Positions 29,092-39,539 of a stretch of 53,419 bases of DNA are shown in pieces. The notes under the pieces were generated by a model. The model saw only the letters and a list, made by a program, of their open reading frames with translations. It did not search any database and was not told the DNA's origin. This stretch comes from Prochloraceae cyanobacterium (GTDB lineage: Bacteria; Cyanobacteriota; Cyanobacteriia; Cyanobacteriales; JASJDA01), in NCBI GenBank assembly GCA_030065755.1, contig JASJDA010000012.1:1-53419 (forward strand), written 5' to 3'. A program made the position numbers and the translations under genes. Every line of letters begins with the position of its first letter. The first letter of the stretch is position 1.

Positions 29092-29613
29092 TTAAAAATG
29101 GACATTTGTGCCTTCGATAAGCTCCTCTAAATCGAGTATAAATAGAGAAAGTCCATCTTCAAGCTGAAGTATCATCGAGGCAATACACTGAATATTGCCT
29201 TCCGCAATGTAAGCTGGTGGCAGCTCTTTAAAGTTCGATCGAGTTATGCGACGCAATGCTGGTTGAGAGTCAATTGGCAATCCAATTAACTCCCCATTCA
29301 TATTACTCATAATTAATAAAAAGCGTTGCTTCTGGGAATTTGACAAAGCTTCTGCAGCTCGATCTTTTTTGAGAGTTTCTCCAAATATGCGACGATCTGG
29401 GTCTATAACTAAGATCTCTTTATCCTGGTATTTAGTCAGGCTAATTCCGGTTCCTTGAGGATCGCCATGAATTTTACCGAGAGGAATAACCTTTTCCACA
29501 GCGTGGATGGGTAGAGCAAACCATTCTTTACGCAGTCGAAAGGTAATTATTTGTCTGGTTTGTTTTTTTTGACGGGTAGCAAAGCGTTTAGAGCGTGCAG
29601 AAGACATTACCAA
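29092..29613 (-). CDS. CheW-like adaptor at the end of the phototaxis operon
   Basis: A 173-residue CheW-fold protein (from about residue 22: IITFRLRKEWFALPIHAVEKV; GELIGLPIDSQPALRRI; LSLFILDLEEL). It would couple receptors to the CheA kinase. The basic N-terminus (SARSKRFATRQKKQTR) is an extension not seen in minimal CheW. It lies 18 bp after the CheA stop, the last gene of the cluster, and a GATAACTG-type repeat sits in that gap. It is the second CheW-like gene here, besides the PixI-like one at 38420. Confidence 0.88.
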   Translation of the reverse strand: MVMSSARSKRFATRQKKQTRQIITFRLRKEWFALPIHAVEKVIPLGKIHGDPQGTGISLTKYQDKEILVIDPDRRIFGETLKKDRAAEALSNSQKQRFLLIMSNMNGELIGLPIDSQPALRRITRSNFKELPPAYIAEGNIQCIASMILQLEDGLSLFILDLEELIEGTNVHF

Positions 29614-29631
29614 TCGAGTATTAATCAGTTA

Positions 29632-32601
29632 TCAGTTGTTTGAGCTAGAAATTAATCGATCGAGAGTTTTTAATAATTCAGGTTCTCGAAAAGGTTTAGA
29701 GAAATAGGCTGTTGCTCCCAGATTCATTGCTAGTTGGCGATGTTTTTCACCACTGCGAGAGGTGAGCATTACTACTGGAATATCTTTACTATTAGAGTCA
29801 GATTTTTTAACATTAGCTAAAAAACCAAAACCGTCAAGAACGGGCATTTCAATGTCGCAAATAATAGCTTTAACTAGGGGTATTGCTTGCAGTTTTTCTA
29901 TTGCATCTTGTCCGTCTTTTGCTTGTTCGACTTGATAGCCAGCTTTTTCTAGAATAAGTGTCAAGAAACGACGGATATTTATGGAGTCGTCTACGATCAT
30001 AATGGTCTTATTTTCTTCGGGCGACAGAGCATATTGAGCAGTATTTTGAGAATTAGCTCGAGCTATTTGCTGGGACAGAAGAGAAATTTCGTTTTCGCTG
30101 CACTCGTCAATCCAGTCTAGCAAGGAAATCGCCTCAACTAAGGGTACGACTATACCGTCCCCTAAAATAGTACAGCTATTAAACCCTGAAGGCATTTTGA
30201 TGTTCCCTTCTACTTGGCGCAGAGTAACTTCTTGCTCTTCCCAGTAGCGATCGAATTCGATCGCGACAAAATTCTCGCCGCGAGCAATAATTAAAACTAC
30301 GGGACAATCGATAGCTGGAGCAGACTCTCGAATATCTCTAGAATAGGGGCGTGGATAGTTCAACCAACTATTGAGACGAATTAAGGGTATCATTTCCCCT
30401 TCCCAATTAAGAACCTCTTTCCCTGCTGCTTTCATAAGCATATCTGGTTGTGGAACCAACATTTCTTCAACAGCATTGCTGGGAAATGCCATCAGCATTC
30501 CTGCGCTTTCAACCACGAGGACTCTAGCAATGGATAAATTAAAAGGAACCACAATGGTAAAAGTGGTGCCAACACCGAGTTTAGTATCTACATAAATATC
30601 CCCTTGAATCTTTCTGATATTGAGACGAACAATATCCATACCTACTCCTCGACCGGATATGTCCGTTACTTGAGTTGCTGTAGTAAAACCTGGTTCAAAA
30701 ATTAGCTTTAATAACTCTCGATCGTTAACTGCTTGGAGATCTTGAGGGTTAAAACCCATTTTTATAGCTTTAGCACGAATTTTGTTAATGTCAATGCCCC
30801 CACCATCGTCTTTAACTTTAATTAGTATTTGGTCGCTTCTTTGGGTAGCACTGATTTCAATGGTGCCTATTTCCGGTTTCCCAGCAGCGATTCTCCTAGA
30901 TGGTTCTTCAATTCCGTGAGCGAAAGCATTGCGAAATAAATGCATTAGGGGTTCTCTCAGGGAGTCTAAAGCTTCTCGATCGATTAGAGTATATTCCCCT
31001 TTGAGTTTGAGTGAGGCTTTTTTCTTGTACTCTAAGGACATATCTCGCAAAGCTCTGGGAAAAGCCTCTACTAAATCGGAAAAAGGACGCATTCGCACGT
31101 CAGTAAAGCTTTTGCTCAAGAGTTTCGAGGTACGATTGAGGTTGCGAGAGGTGCGATCGGTATCGTCGAGGGTTATTTCTATATCCGTAGTAACTTCTTG
31201 AAGTTGGACAATTGTATCGATGACTTCTCTTGAGAGTAAGTGAATGTCGCTGTAGCGATCCATTTCTAACAAGTCAAACTGACTGTTAAAGTTTTTGACA
31301 TTAGCAAGATTCTCAGATAATCCCTCAACCTGTTCATTTATTGCCCTATTTGTTGGCGGCTGAGGGGACATGGCGACAGTGGTTGCTACTCGATCGTAGG
31401 CGCCGCGCAGGCGAAAGTTGGACTCTTCGAGGTTTTTGACTCTCTTGCTCAGAAGTTGGATAAAAGTGCGCATGCGGGACAGTTGTAGCGCTAAACTGTT
31501 CCGCTCGACGATCAATTCTCCGAATAGATCTCCGAGACGATCGAGCTTGTCTAGGGAAACTCTCAGAGTTTTGTTGCCTACAGATGCAGCTTTACTATTC
31601 TCGGCGATCGCTGCTGCTGGTCGCTCGGGTTGCGAGGTGACTTCTGGCACTATTGCCAGGTCTTCAGATTTTTCTTCTGAGGAAACTTCTTTCAATGAAG
31701 ATAAAAATTCTTCGGCTTCTTGGAAATCTTGAGTTGTCCAAGCATAATCTGCTGTCTGAGATATTTCTTCTAGGGGGAGAACCACCTCTATTGGCTCTTG
31801 TTTTGTCTCAACAGGAGCAATTTCTTCGACTTGTAGGTTGAAATTGAGTTGGTCTGGTATTGCTTCGGCTTGACCTACTAAAACCATGGCTCGCGCTCGG
31901 CGCAATTCTTGAAGCGCCACGATCGCAATTTCTTCTGTTTTCTCCGGTTCTCCTTTTAGATGGGTTAATATATCTTGGCAGAGATTGGTAAATGCTGGCA
32001 GCTCTAGCATTTCCCCTAACCCACCCAATTCTTCGGCTGCGATCGCGAATTCTTCACTCAAGCAGGGTTTTTCTGGATGGTCTAAAACAGATTGAAGCCG
32101 CTCCAGACAAGCTTCTACTTCTGTCTCGAAGAGTAAGGCGACCATGTCTTCTCCTTCCTCTTCAGACAACAGAGTTGCCGTATCTTCTGGTTGAGGGTCT
32201 CCAAGTATTTCGTGCAGTCGATCGAAAACGGGATTTATATTACCTTCTAAACACTCTTGAGGTACGCTAGCTCCTTGGCGATTGAAATCGATAACTTGAC
32301 GCAGTCGATCGACACCACTCAGTAATAACCGCTCTATATTTTCGTCGGCTACTTGTTCTTTTGCTACTTTAATAACTTTAAAAAAGTCTTCCATACGGTG
32401 AGCGAGGTCGCTTAATACCTCGAAACCCATCATCCCCGCGCCACCTTTAATGGAATGGGCTCCGCGCAAGACTGAATCTATACGCTGTCGGTCTACATTT
32501 CCCGCTCCAATTCCCAGCAATTGTGTCTCAATATTATCTAAATATTCTTGAGCTTCTTCAAGAAATTTAAGTCTGACTGCTCTCTCGCGATCGTCTGCCA
32601 T
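29632..32601 (-). CDS. pixL: CheA-type hybrid histidine kinase with C-terminal receiver (PixL/TaxAY-like)
   Basis: A 989-residue chemotaxis kinase. The N-terminal Hpt domain has the phospho-His at His49 in RGAHSIKGGAGMMGF. Acidic linkers (about 130-330) lead to a dimerisation region and an HATPase domain with NAFAHGIEEP (N box), KVDDGGGID-type KDDGGGID, and SGRGVGMDIVR. A CheW-like regulatory domain follows (about 690-830). A CheY-like receiver closes the protein (MIVDDSINIRRFL; CDIEMPVLDGFGF with the phospho-Asp; TSRSGEKHR). This is the layout of PixL/TaxAY1 in Synechocystis. It signals to the PixG/PixH regulators encoded upstream in the same cluster. The gap to the upstream receptor gene is 9 bp. 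Confidence 0.92.
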   Translation of the reverse strand: MADDRERAVRLKFLEEAQEYLDNIETQLLGIGAGNVDRQRIDSVLRGAHSIKGGAGMMGFEVLSDLAHRMEDFFKVIKVAKEQVADENIERLLLSGVDRLRQVIDFNRQGASVPQECLEGNINPVFDRLHEILGDPQPEDTATLLSEEEGEDMVALLFETEVEACLERLQSVLDHPEKPCLSEEFAIAAEELGGLGEMLELPAFTNLCQDILTHLKGEPEKTEEIAIVALQELRRARAMVLVGQAEAIPDQLNFNLQVEEIAPVETKQEPIEVVLPLEEISQTADYAWTTQDFQEAEEFLSSLKEVSSEEKSEDLAIVPEVTSQPERPAAAIAENSKAASVGNKTLRVSLDKLDRLGDLFGELIVERNSLALQLSRMRTFIQLLSKRVKNLEESNFRLRGAYDRVATTVAMSPQPPTNRAINEQVEGLSENLANVKNFNSQFDLLEMDRYSDIHLLSREVIDTIVQLQEVTTDIEITLDDTDRTSRNLNRTSKLLSKSFTDVRMRPFSDLVEAFPRALRDMSLEYKKKASLKLKGEYTLIDREALDSLREPLMHLFRNAFAHGIEEPSRRIAAGKPEIGTIEISATQRSDQILIKVKDDGGGIDINKIRAKAIKMGFNPQDLQAVNDRELLKLIFEPGFTTATQVTDISGRGVGMDIVRLNIRKIQGDIYVDTKLGVGTTFTIVVPFNLSIARVLVVESAGMLMAFPSNAVEEMLVPQPDMLMKAAGKEVLNWEGEMIPLIRLNSWLNYPRPYSRDIRESAPAIDCPVVLIIARGENFVAIEFDRYWEEQEVTLRQVEGNIKMPSGFNSCTILGDGIVVPLVEAISLLDWIDECSENEISLLSQQIARANSQNTAQYALSPEENKTIMIVDDSINIRRFLTLILEKAGYQVEQAKDGQDAIEKLQAIPLVKAIICDIEMPVLDGFGFLANVKKSDSNSKDIPVVMLTSRSGEKHRQLAMNLGATAYFSKPFREPELLKTLDRLISSSNN

Positions 32602-32610
32602 GATTTCTCT

Positions 32611-35600
32611 CTAATCTTCTACTTTAAAGGTACTAACGGATACTTGCAGATCTTTGGCAATTTCTACTGTTTTTTGCAGAGAGCCAGAAACTTGACGCGA
32701 AGACTCCGAAGTTTTTTGTGAAATTTTAGCAATTTCTTGCATCAAATTAGTGACAGATTGAGATGTTCTAGCCTGAGATACGGTAGCGTTGGAAATTGAT
32801 TCGACTAATTGGTCTATTCGCTCCGATACTTCAACGATTTTTCCTAAACTTTCTTTGGTCTGTTCTACTAAACGAGTTCCTTCTACTACCTGAGTCGTAC
32901 CTATTTCCATAGCTTCTGCTACTTCAATGGTTTCTCTTTGAATGCTCTCTATTATTTGTTCTATTTCTTTTGTCGCTGCGGCTGACTGTTCTGCCAACTG
33001 ACCTACTTCTTCTGCTACTACCGCAAAGCCTCGTCCTTCTTCTCCTGCTCGCGCTGCTTCTATTCCGGCATTAATAGCTAGCAAGTTAGTTTGCATGGCG
33101 ATTTGATCGATCAGAGAAACTACTTTGGAAATTTGTTGAGAAGATTCTCCCAATCTCTTGACTTTTTTCGCGGTTTCTGATACTGTTTCTCGCATTTGCA
33201 AAATAGTTTCTACCGTACTTTCCATGGCAGCAGCACCTGTCTGTGCGGTTGTTGAGGCGGTACTGGCAACTTCTGCGGCTGCTTTAGCATTTTTAGCAAC
33301 TTCGCTAATAGAACGAGCCATTCGCTCTACTGAATGGAGAGTATCGTCGATCTGGGTTGCTTGTTTGAGCGATTCGTCTGCTAGTTGGCGAATGGCAACG
33401 TCGTTTTGGCCGAGCGAATTATTAACCTGAGTTGCTGCTACCTTTACTTGGGTAACGATATCTCGAAGGTTTTCGATAATCGCGTTGAAAAAGTCAGCGA
33501 CAATTCCTATTTCGCTGGTGGTAATTTCTGCCCTTACCGTCAAGTCACCTTGAGATGCGCCTTCTACGTTATTTAGCAGTTCTAGTAACTCTTGTTGGAG
33601 AGATTCTTTTTGTTGGCGTTCTCTTTCTGCTTCAATTAACCGTCCTTCTAGGATACTAAAGGAGCTGAGAGATATTCCTATTTGAGTGGCAAATTGAGAG
33701 AAATAATTTATTTCTTCAGTACGCCAAGGGCGGGTTCGATCGCATTGATGGGCGATCGCTAAACCAAATAATTCTCCACCAATATTAATGGGAACTACGA
33801 GGTTAGCTTTTACTCCAAATGGCTCTAGCTGCTTGAGGTGACAGTCGGTCAAACCTGCTTCGTAAATATCTTCGATCGCCTGAACTCGACCTAGCTGATA
33901 TTTTTCGATATATGATTCGGCAAAACAGGGATCGTATATCTCCGCACCCAAGGACCGAGGCCAAGCTGTAGCTACCGATTCTGCTATAATCTTTCCTTGC
34001 CAATTTTCGTCAAATCTATAAACTATGACCCGATCTGTTTTGAGAATAAATCGAGCCTCTGCTAGCAGTTTATTGAGAGACGTTTCTAATTCTCGATCGT
34101 CGTTAGCGCGAGCCAATTGAGATAGTAACTCTGCTTGTCTGGCTTCTGCTGCTTGTCTTCCTAGCAGTTTTCTCACTTGTACTAGCAAGTTGTTAATACT
34201 TCGAGCCAAAGTATGGGTTTCGCGAGTTCCGCTGGCTTTGGCGACTACTTTAAAATTCCCTGCAGCTACTTGTTCGGCTGTTCTTGCTAGATTGTCTATG
34301 GGAGCAGATAGTCGGCGAGCTAACCAAAACGCGATCGCAACTGCTACAATGCTCAATACTACAGCAGTTGAAGCAAAAATAAATAAGAGTATACTGCCAG
34401 CAGAAGTTATTTCTCCTCTATCGATCGAAGCTACAGTCGCCCACTTGGTGCGGGGAACTGTTACTAGAGTATATATTTTATTTCCCAAATCGAAGGAGGC
34501 AATTAAAATTTTTTCCCTACCACCTTCGTAAGCATCAGATTTGACTTTAATGTCTCCGATCTTATTAGATTGGTTTTTTAATGCTCCTTCTATTTGCCCA
34601 TCTTTTCCCCAATTTTTTAAATTTTTAACCAGTTCTTTTGCTACTTTTTCAATTTCTGCAGAGATCTCTTCTGGAGCCTCTGCTTCCCTTTCGGGTATAA
34701 TATATCTACCTGATGGAGTATCGATGAGCTGCAATCTTTGAGAACTCGATCTGCCGGTATTTTTCAAATCTTCTCCTAAAGCTTCAAATTCTTTAGCAGG
34801 CAAGATTGATTTGATTACTCCGATAAACTCTCCCGTGTTTGGGTCGGCTATGCTCGTGACTATATCGACGCTATCGGTCTGAGAAGATTGGTCAAAAGCT
34901 GGAGAAGAAACCCAGCTTCCTTGTTCTTTTGCTTTTTTCCACCAGTCTTCGTCTTTTTGTACTAAATCTGAAACGCGGTTACTGTAGGCAACATTGAAAC
35001 CGTAGCGATCGGTCAAAAATAATTCAGCAATTCCCTTAATCTTAGCAGTTCTAGCTAGATAACTATTTAGTTCTCGATCTAGCACTAGTAGATTATTAGC
35101 TTGATAGCGATTTTCTAACCTTTTGATGTTTTCTGGATTATTTAGCAGTTGCGGTAATTTCTCTTCTCGTGCTTTTTGAGCTACAGTTTTAGCAGCTCTA
35201 ATCACTAAGGGGTTAGCGGCAAGCATTTCGGGCAATTCAAAGGTATTATCTAGCAATCGATCTGTTGCTCTGCTAGCTAATATCCCTCGCTCGTTTAATC
35301 GCTCCTTAATTCTAGTTTCGGAGTTTTTTTGCGTTACTATGGCGCTAATCGAGCTGGCTATTAATAACGGTACTATTACAGTTGGTAAAAGTATAAATAA
35401 CAAACTATCTCGCAAAGTTAAACTAGAAGAGTTTAGTCTGACTAATTTACTTAATTTCTCTAAGGGTTTAAGTTTTTGAGATTTGTTAGCTATGCCTATT
35501 TCCTCCAAGTTAGTCTCGGATCCTTGTGAAATAAGCATGTTTTCCTCTTCATTTGGCTCGAAATAATAGTCAAAAGCCGTAGTATTGTCGTTTTTAGAGT

Positions 35601-35640
35601 TTTCTTCTGTTTTTTTTTGTTTTGGGGAAAGATTTGTCAT
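32611..35640 (-). CDS. pixJ: Methyl-accepting phototaxis receptor with Cache, HAMP and DXCF-type cyanobacteriochrome GAF (PixJ-like)
   Basis: A 1,009-residue receptor. A cytoplasmic N-terminus leads to TM1 (about 79-101), a large extracytoplasmic Cache-like region (about 105-405), TM2 (about 412-440), HAMP, a GAF domain (about 510-665), and an MCP signalling hairpin ([20 protein letters not shown]). The GAF has [13 protein letters not shown] (DXCF motif, Cys572) and [20 protein letters not shown] (canonical Cys600). The spacing of 28 residues equals that reported for the two chromophore cysteines of TePixJ, so a blue/green-sensing phycoviolobilin- or phycocyanobilin-binding photoreceptor is expected. 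It follows a second receptor gene by 36 bp. Confidence 0.92.
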   Translation of the reverse strand: MTNLSPKQKKTEENSKNDNTTAFDYYFEPNEEENMLISQGSETNLEEIGIANKSQKLKPLEKLSKLVRLNSSSLTLRDSLLFILLPTVIVPLLIASSISAIVTQKNSETRIKERLNERGILASRATDRLLDNTFELPEMLAANPLVIRAAKTVAQKAREEKLPQLLNNPENIKRLENRYQANNLLVLDRELNSYLARTAKIKGIAELFLTDRYGFNVAYSNRVSDLVQKDEDWWKKAKEQGSWVSSPAFDQSSQTDSVDIVTSIADPNTGEFIGVIKSILPAKEFEALGEDLKNTGRSSSQRLQLIDTPSGRYIIPEREAEAPEEISAEIEKVAKELVKNLKNWGKDGQIEGALKNQSNKIGDIKVKSDAYEGGREKILIASFDLGNKIYTLVTVPRTKWATVASIDRGEITSAGSILLFIFASTAVVLSIVAVAIAFWLARRLSAPIDNLARTAEQVAAGNFKVVAKASGTRETHTLARSINNLLVQVRKLLGRQAAEARQAELLSQLARANDDRELETSLNKLLAEARFILKTDRVIVYRFDENWQGKIIAESVATAWPRSLGAEIYDPCFAESYIEKYQLGRVQAIEDIYEAGLTDCHLKQLEPFGVKANLVVPINIGGELFGLAIAHQCDRTRPWRTEEINYFSQFATQIGISLSSFSILEGRLIEAERERQQKESLQQELLELLNNVEGASQGDLTVRAEITTSEIGIVADFFNAIIENLRDIVTQVKVAATQVNNSLGQNDVAIRQLADESLKQATQIDDTLHSVERMARSISEVAKNAKAAAEVASTASTTAQTGAAAMESTVETILQMRETVSETAKKVKRLGESSQQISKVVSLIDQIAMQTNLLAINAGIEAARAGEEGRGFAVVAEEVGQLAEQSAAATKEIEQIIESIQRETIEVAEAMEIGTTQVVEGTRLVEQTKESLGKIVEVSERIDQLVESISNATVSQARTSQSVTNLMQEIAKISQKTSESSRQVSGSLQKTVEIAKDLQVSVSTFKVED

Positions 35641-35676
35641 AGTTAAACCGCTTTATTTGTCGCTTATTTTATACTT

Positions 35677-38115
35677 CTAATTGGCTATTTTATATTGGTT
35701 CACGGATTCTTCTAGCTCTTCGGCTATTTTTAGTGTTTGCTGTAAATATTGAGAAACTTGGTGAGAAAATGTCGAGGTTTGTTCGGACATTTTCCCCACT
35801 TCTTGTATCAAATCGCTCGCCGCGCTCGATGTTTTAACGTTGGATATTGTTGCTGCTGATAGGGATTGAACTAATCTATCTATTTGGTTTGAAACCTCTA
35901 CTAATTGAGCGATATTTTGTTTTGTTTGTTCTAGTAAGTTCGTTCCTCGCGCCACTTGCTCTGTGCCAATTTTCATGGCTTTACCTAGTTCGCCAGTTTC
36001 TAGTTGAATAATTTCTACTATCTGTTCGATTTCTTTAGTAGCTGCGGCTGACTGCGTGGCTAATTTACCAACTTCTTCGGCTACTACAACAAAGCCTTGA
36101 CCTTCTTCTCCTGCTCTTCCTGCTTCAATACCTGCATTCACTGCTAGCACTTTAGTTTTCAGGGCAATTTGGTTCACCTGGGACAGCGCTTTGGAAATAT
36201 GCTGGGAAGATTGTTCCAATCTCTTGACTTTTTGGACTGTTTCTGATAAGGTTTTCTGCAATTTTAAAATACTTTCTTCGGTAAGCTGCAGAGCTTGGCT
36301 ATTTTCTTTGGCATTAGAACTAGCACTGCTAGCCACTTGAGAGGCTTTTGTCGCATTATCAGCTAGCTCTTTAATGGAAAGGTTCATTTTATCTATAACA
36401 ACCAAAGCTTTCTCGATGCGATCGGTTTGTTCAATTGCTTCATTGGCTAGAGATTGGATGTTAGTTTCGTTTTCTTCAAAAGAGGTGTTAATTTTTGTAG
36501 CTGCTTGTTGAACTTGAATCACAATATTGCGCAAACTGTTAATAATAGCATTGAAGCCACCAGCTACAATACCAATGGGAGAGTTGCTAATTTGGCGTTC
36601 GGCAATAGTCAAATCTCCTAGAGAAGCAATTTCTATAGCTTCGATTAGGTCAAACAGTTCTTGTTGTAGTTGTTCTTTTTGTTCCCTTTCTATGTTGAGT
36701 TCCTGTTGTTTTTCGTGTAATGTCAAGACTCCATTTAATGCCGAGCCGGTTTGTTTGGCAAATTGGCAAAGAGACTCTATATCTTGTGGTTGCCACAGAC
36801 GAGTCCTAGAACATTGGTGAACGATCGCCAAACCAAAAAGTCTTGTGGAAGTAATTATTGGTACTACCAAACTAGCTCTAACTTCAAAGGGTTCTAGCTG
36901 TTTGAGGTGACATTCTGTCAAACCTGCTTCCTCAATATTTTCGATCGCGCTAATGCGACCTTGCTGATATTGTTCTACATATTGTTCGGCAAAACAGGGA
37001 TCGTAAATTTCGCTACCGAGGGAACGAGTCCAACTGCTACCAACGGATTCGGCGATTATTTTCCCCTGCCAAATTTCGTCAAATTTATAGACAATAGCTC
37101 TGTCTACTTTCAAGCTTTGGCGAACTTTTACTAAAAGTTTGTTTAAAATCAATTCTATCTCTTGGGAATTACTAGCGTTAGCCAGTTCTTCGGAGAGTTG
37201 TGCTTGTTGAACTTCTATCTCTTTGGCAACTTCAGTTCGCTCTAATACGTCGGTCAACTTATTAAAACTCAGAGCTAATTGACCTAACTCGTCAGCAGCA
37301 GAAACTTCTGCTCTCTGGGAGCGATCGCCACGGGCAAATTTTGTCGCACTTATTTGCAATTTTTCGATCGGATTAACTAAGCTCCGCCGCAATAGATTAG
37401 ACAAAACAGCTCCTGTTCCTAAAGCTATAACTGCCCAGCCAAGAGAAATTATACTAATTATTGGCAATAAATTGTTCTTTTTTGCGCTTCCTTGCACCCA
37501 AATAGCAACGGATTTGTTAGGCTCTAATTCTAAGGTACGAGCTGCCATCTGGTAATCTTTTCCCTCAATCTCAAGAGTTTCGGTAACTTCTTTTCCCTTA
37601 GCTCTTACTGCGCGCTCTAATAAGTTTGAATCTTGGCGCAATTTTAATTGTAAATTGCTATTTGGCTGTAGGGCTGTTGCTAAGTCAAAGTTGCCATTGG
37701 ATTCAATAGTAAAAACAGCACTGTAGTCTCGATCGACTGCTATTCCTCTCGAACTTCTTCCTCCATTAACTAAAGAAAACATCCCTATACTCACAAGTCC
37801 TAAGACTGGAACAAATGCACAAGCGAATAAGCTTAGGGAGCATTTTTTGGCGATCGACAACCCAGAAAACCATCTCCCTACAGAAGAGTTATTGCTAGTT
37901 TGCTCTAAATTATTATCTAATGATTGCGGTTCTGGTAATTTACCATTGGAGTTAGATTCAATTTCCGAGCGCGATACTAGTTCTTGAGGAGGTGCTTCCC
38001 CCAAGTTGTAATCGATTAAATCTTTTTTAGTTGTTTTGTATGGCAAGTTATTTGTTTCTCGCCCCAATTGTTCGTCATCGTAAGCTCCCGAAGAGTTATT
38101 AAATTGATTGCTCAT
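35677..38115 (-). CDS. Second methyl-accepting phototaxis receptor with DXCF-type cyanobacteriochrome GAF
   Basis: An 812-residue receptor. A polar cytoplasmic N-terminus (about 1-90) leads to TM1 (about 92-115), a short extracytoplasmic loop of about 100 residues, TM2 (about 217-240), HAMP (ADELGQLALSFNKL), a GAF domain (about 310-470), and an MCP signalling domain. The hairpin tip is diverged (QIALKTKVLAVNAGIEAGRA), unlike the near-canonical tip of its neighbour. The GAF again has YDPCFAEQYVEQY (Cys374) and [20 protein letters not shown] (Cys402), 28 residues apart, so it should bind a bilin. It resembles the PixJ2-type partner of Synechocystis tax1. A repeat-rich 304-bp gap precedes it. 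Confidence 0.9.
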   Translation of the reverse strand: MSNQFNNSSGAYDDEQLGRETNNLPYKTTKKDLIDYNLGEAPPQELVSRSEIESNSNGKLPEPQSLDNNLEQTSNNSSVGRWFSGLSIAKKCSLSLFACAFVPVLGLVSIGMFSLVNGGRSSRGIAVDRDYSAVFTIESNGNFDLATALQPNSNLQLKLRQDSNLLERAVRAKGKEVTETLEIEGKDYQMAARTLELEPNKSVAIWVQGSAKKNNLLPIISIISLGWAVIALGTGAVLSNLLRRSLVNPIEKLQISATKFARGDRSQRAEVSAADELGQLALSFNKLTDVLERTEVAKEIEVQQAQLSEELANASNSQEIELILNKLLVKVRQSLKVDRAIVYKFDEIWQGKIIAESVGSSWTRSLGSEIYDPCFAEQYVEQYQQGRISAIENIEEAGLTECHLKQLEPFEVRASLVVPIITSTRLFGLAIVHQCSRTRLWQPQDIESLCQFAKQTGSALNGVLTLHEKQQELNIEREQKEQLQQELFDLIEAIEIASLGDLTIAERQISNSPIGIVAGGFNAIINSLRNIVIQVQQAATKINTSFEENETNIQSLANEAIEQTDRIEKALVVIDKMNLSIKELADNATKASQVASSASSNAKENSQALQLTEESILKLQKTLSETVQKVKRLEQSSQHISKALSQVNQIALKTKVLAVNAGIEAGRAGEEGQGFVVVAEEVGKLATQSAAATKEIEQIVEIIQLETGELGKAMKIGTEQVARGTNLLEQTKQNIAQLVEVSNQIDRLVQSLSAATISNVKTSSAASDLIQEVGKMSEQTSTFSHQVSQYLQQTLKIAEELEESVNQYKIAN

Positions 38116-38132
38116 TAAGTAAGTACCTCTTA

Positions 38133-38220
38133 ACAGTTATCAGTTATCAGTTATCAGTTATTAGTTATCAGTTGTCGTAATAGGCTTTGTGTTTACTGAT
38201 AACTGGTAACTGATAACTGA
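38133..38220. repeat. AGTTATC heptamer array with inverted copies between pixI and the receptor gene
   Basis: Six consecutive AGTTATC-like units (38133-38174) face inverted ACTGATAACTG units (38195-38220), giving a long potential hairpin. The same words occur near 9262 and 29623. The array lies in the 304-bp gap that separates pixI from the receptor genes, so it could split the cluster into two expression units. Confidence 0.75.
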
Positions 38221-38419
38221 TTTAAAGCGTGCTTTAGAAATGCTCCCTCTCAAGAGCTACAAATGTTTTCAGTAGCAACTTGGGTATCAATTATAAGCAA
38301 GCTGGCGGGTCTGCGGCTATCTTTTATAACTTCAAGCTATAAATATTACTTTGCTATCTATATTTGCCAATTCCCAATCTCCAATTAATTATAAGTAGGC
38401 AAGACCTTACAGAAATAGT

Positions 38420-38929
38420 TTAAGTTTCTTTATTTGCGTGTAAATGAGAACAATTGAGGATGGCTTTTGGCTCTAAAACCAGTAATATTTCATTATCTTG
38501 GGGAATGCAGCCTCGTAAGTAGGGAGTTAGATGAGAAGGCACTGTACCCTGAGATGACTGGATTTGCTCTTTGGTAAACCTTATCGTTCCTTTTATTTGC
38601 TCTACAACTAACCCTAAAGCGTCATTGTCTACCTGCAAAATTGCAATATGGTAATTCTGAGCGCGAATTGGCACATTCGATAGTTGCAATAATTGAGGTA
38701 GATCCACAACCCAGAATATGCGAGAGCGTTGATTGAGCAATCCTAGGATAGATTGGGGCATATTGGGCATGGGAGCTATCCGTCTGGATGGGAGCACCAA
38801 AACTTCCTGAGCGCATTCTATTGGTAAAACTGCTGGTGTTTGTCGATCGAGTTGTAGCTTTAGATAAGCATCTCCGCTACTAATTTCCTTCGACTGGTTT
38901 TGCGATTTAGTTGTCGTTGGATTATCCAT
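38420..38929 (-). CDS. pixI: CheW-like adaptor (PixI-like)
   Basis: A 169-residue CheW-domain protein (about 22-165: YLKLQLDRQTPAVLPIECAQ, then QSILGLLNQRSRIFWVVDLP and ALGLVVEQIKGTIR). CheW links MCP tips to CheA. Its place after pixH and before the receptors, with 9 bp to pixH, matches the pixG-H-I order of the Synechocystis tax1 operon. The N-terminal 20 residues are polar and variable. Confidence 0.88.
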   Translation of the reverse strand: MDNPTTTKSQNQSKEISSGDAYLKLQLDRQTPAVLPIECAQEVLVLPSRRIAPMPNMPQSILGLLNQRSRIFWVVDLPQLLQLSNVPIRAQNYHIAILQVDNDALGLVVEQIKGTIRFTKEQIQSSQGTVPSHLTPYLRGCIPQDNEILLVLEPKAILNCSHLHANKET

Positions 38930-38938
38930 GCTAAATAT

Positions 38939-39301
38939 CTATAGACACACCGATTTTACAGCTCTAATTAATTCTTCCCTAGTAAATGGTTTAGTAATAT
39001 ACACGTCAGCTCCTTGTCTCATGCCCCACAACCTATCCAAAGCCTGATTTTTAGAAGTACACAAAACAATAGGAAGCTTTTTAGTGGCAGGATTTTTCTT
39101 CAGACTGCGACACAATTCATAACCGTTCATTCCTGGCATTACCACGTCAGTAATTATTACGTCTGGCAAGTATTGTGCTGCTTTATTAAGAGCATCTTTG
39201 GCATTAGCGGAACTCATAACCGCATAACCATTTTCCCTTAAATAATTCATAATCAACTCTCTCTCTGAAGGAGTATCTTCGACTACTAAAACTGTTATCA
39301 T
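38939..39301 (-). CDS. pixH: CheY-like response regulator (PixH-like)
   Basis: A 120-residue stand-alone receiver. VVEDTP holds the acidic pocket, TDVVMPGMNGYELCR the phospho-Asp (about residue 52), CTSKNQ the conserved Thr/Ser, and YITKPFTREEL the Lys. No output domain is attached. In the related Synechocystis system, PixH competes with PixG for phosphate from PixL or acts on the other pilus motor. It is 238 bp downstream of the pixG-like gene. Confidence 0.92.
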   Translation of the reverse strand: MITVLVVEDTPSERELIMNYLRENGYAVMSSANAKDALNKAAQYLPDVIITDVVMPGMNGYELCRSLKKNPATKKLPIVLCTSKNQALDRLWGMRQGADVYITKPFTREELIRAVKSVCL

Positions 39302-39539
39302 GTAAATTTCCTCCCAACTTACATAAGAAAACGAGCGATTAAATATATTTTTATATTACCTATTTCCCTGCTGACTCGATCTGACAAAAATAATATAATG
39401 CCTAGAAACCACGAGAACACTTATAAGGTTTTCGTGATTTCTGCTAATTCTCAGAAACAAAGAAGAGAGCGGAATATATAAATTTTCTCTCGCCAATATC
39501 AACAAGTCAATAACTTTTTATAGGAGTTATTTTTATACT

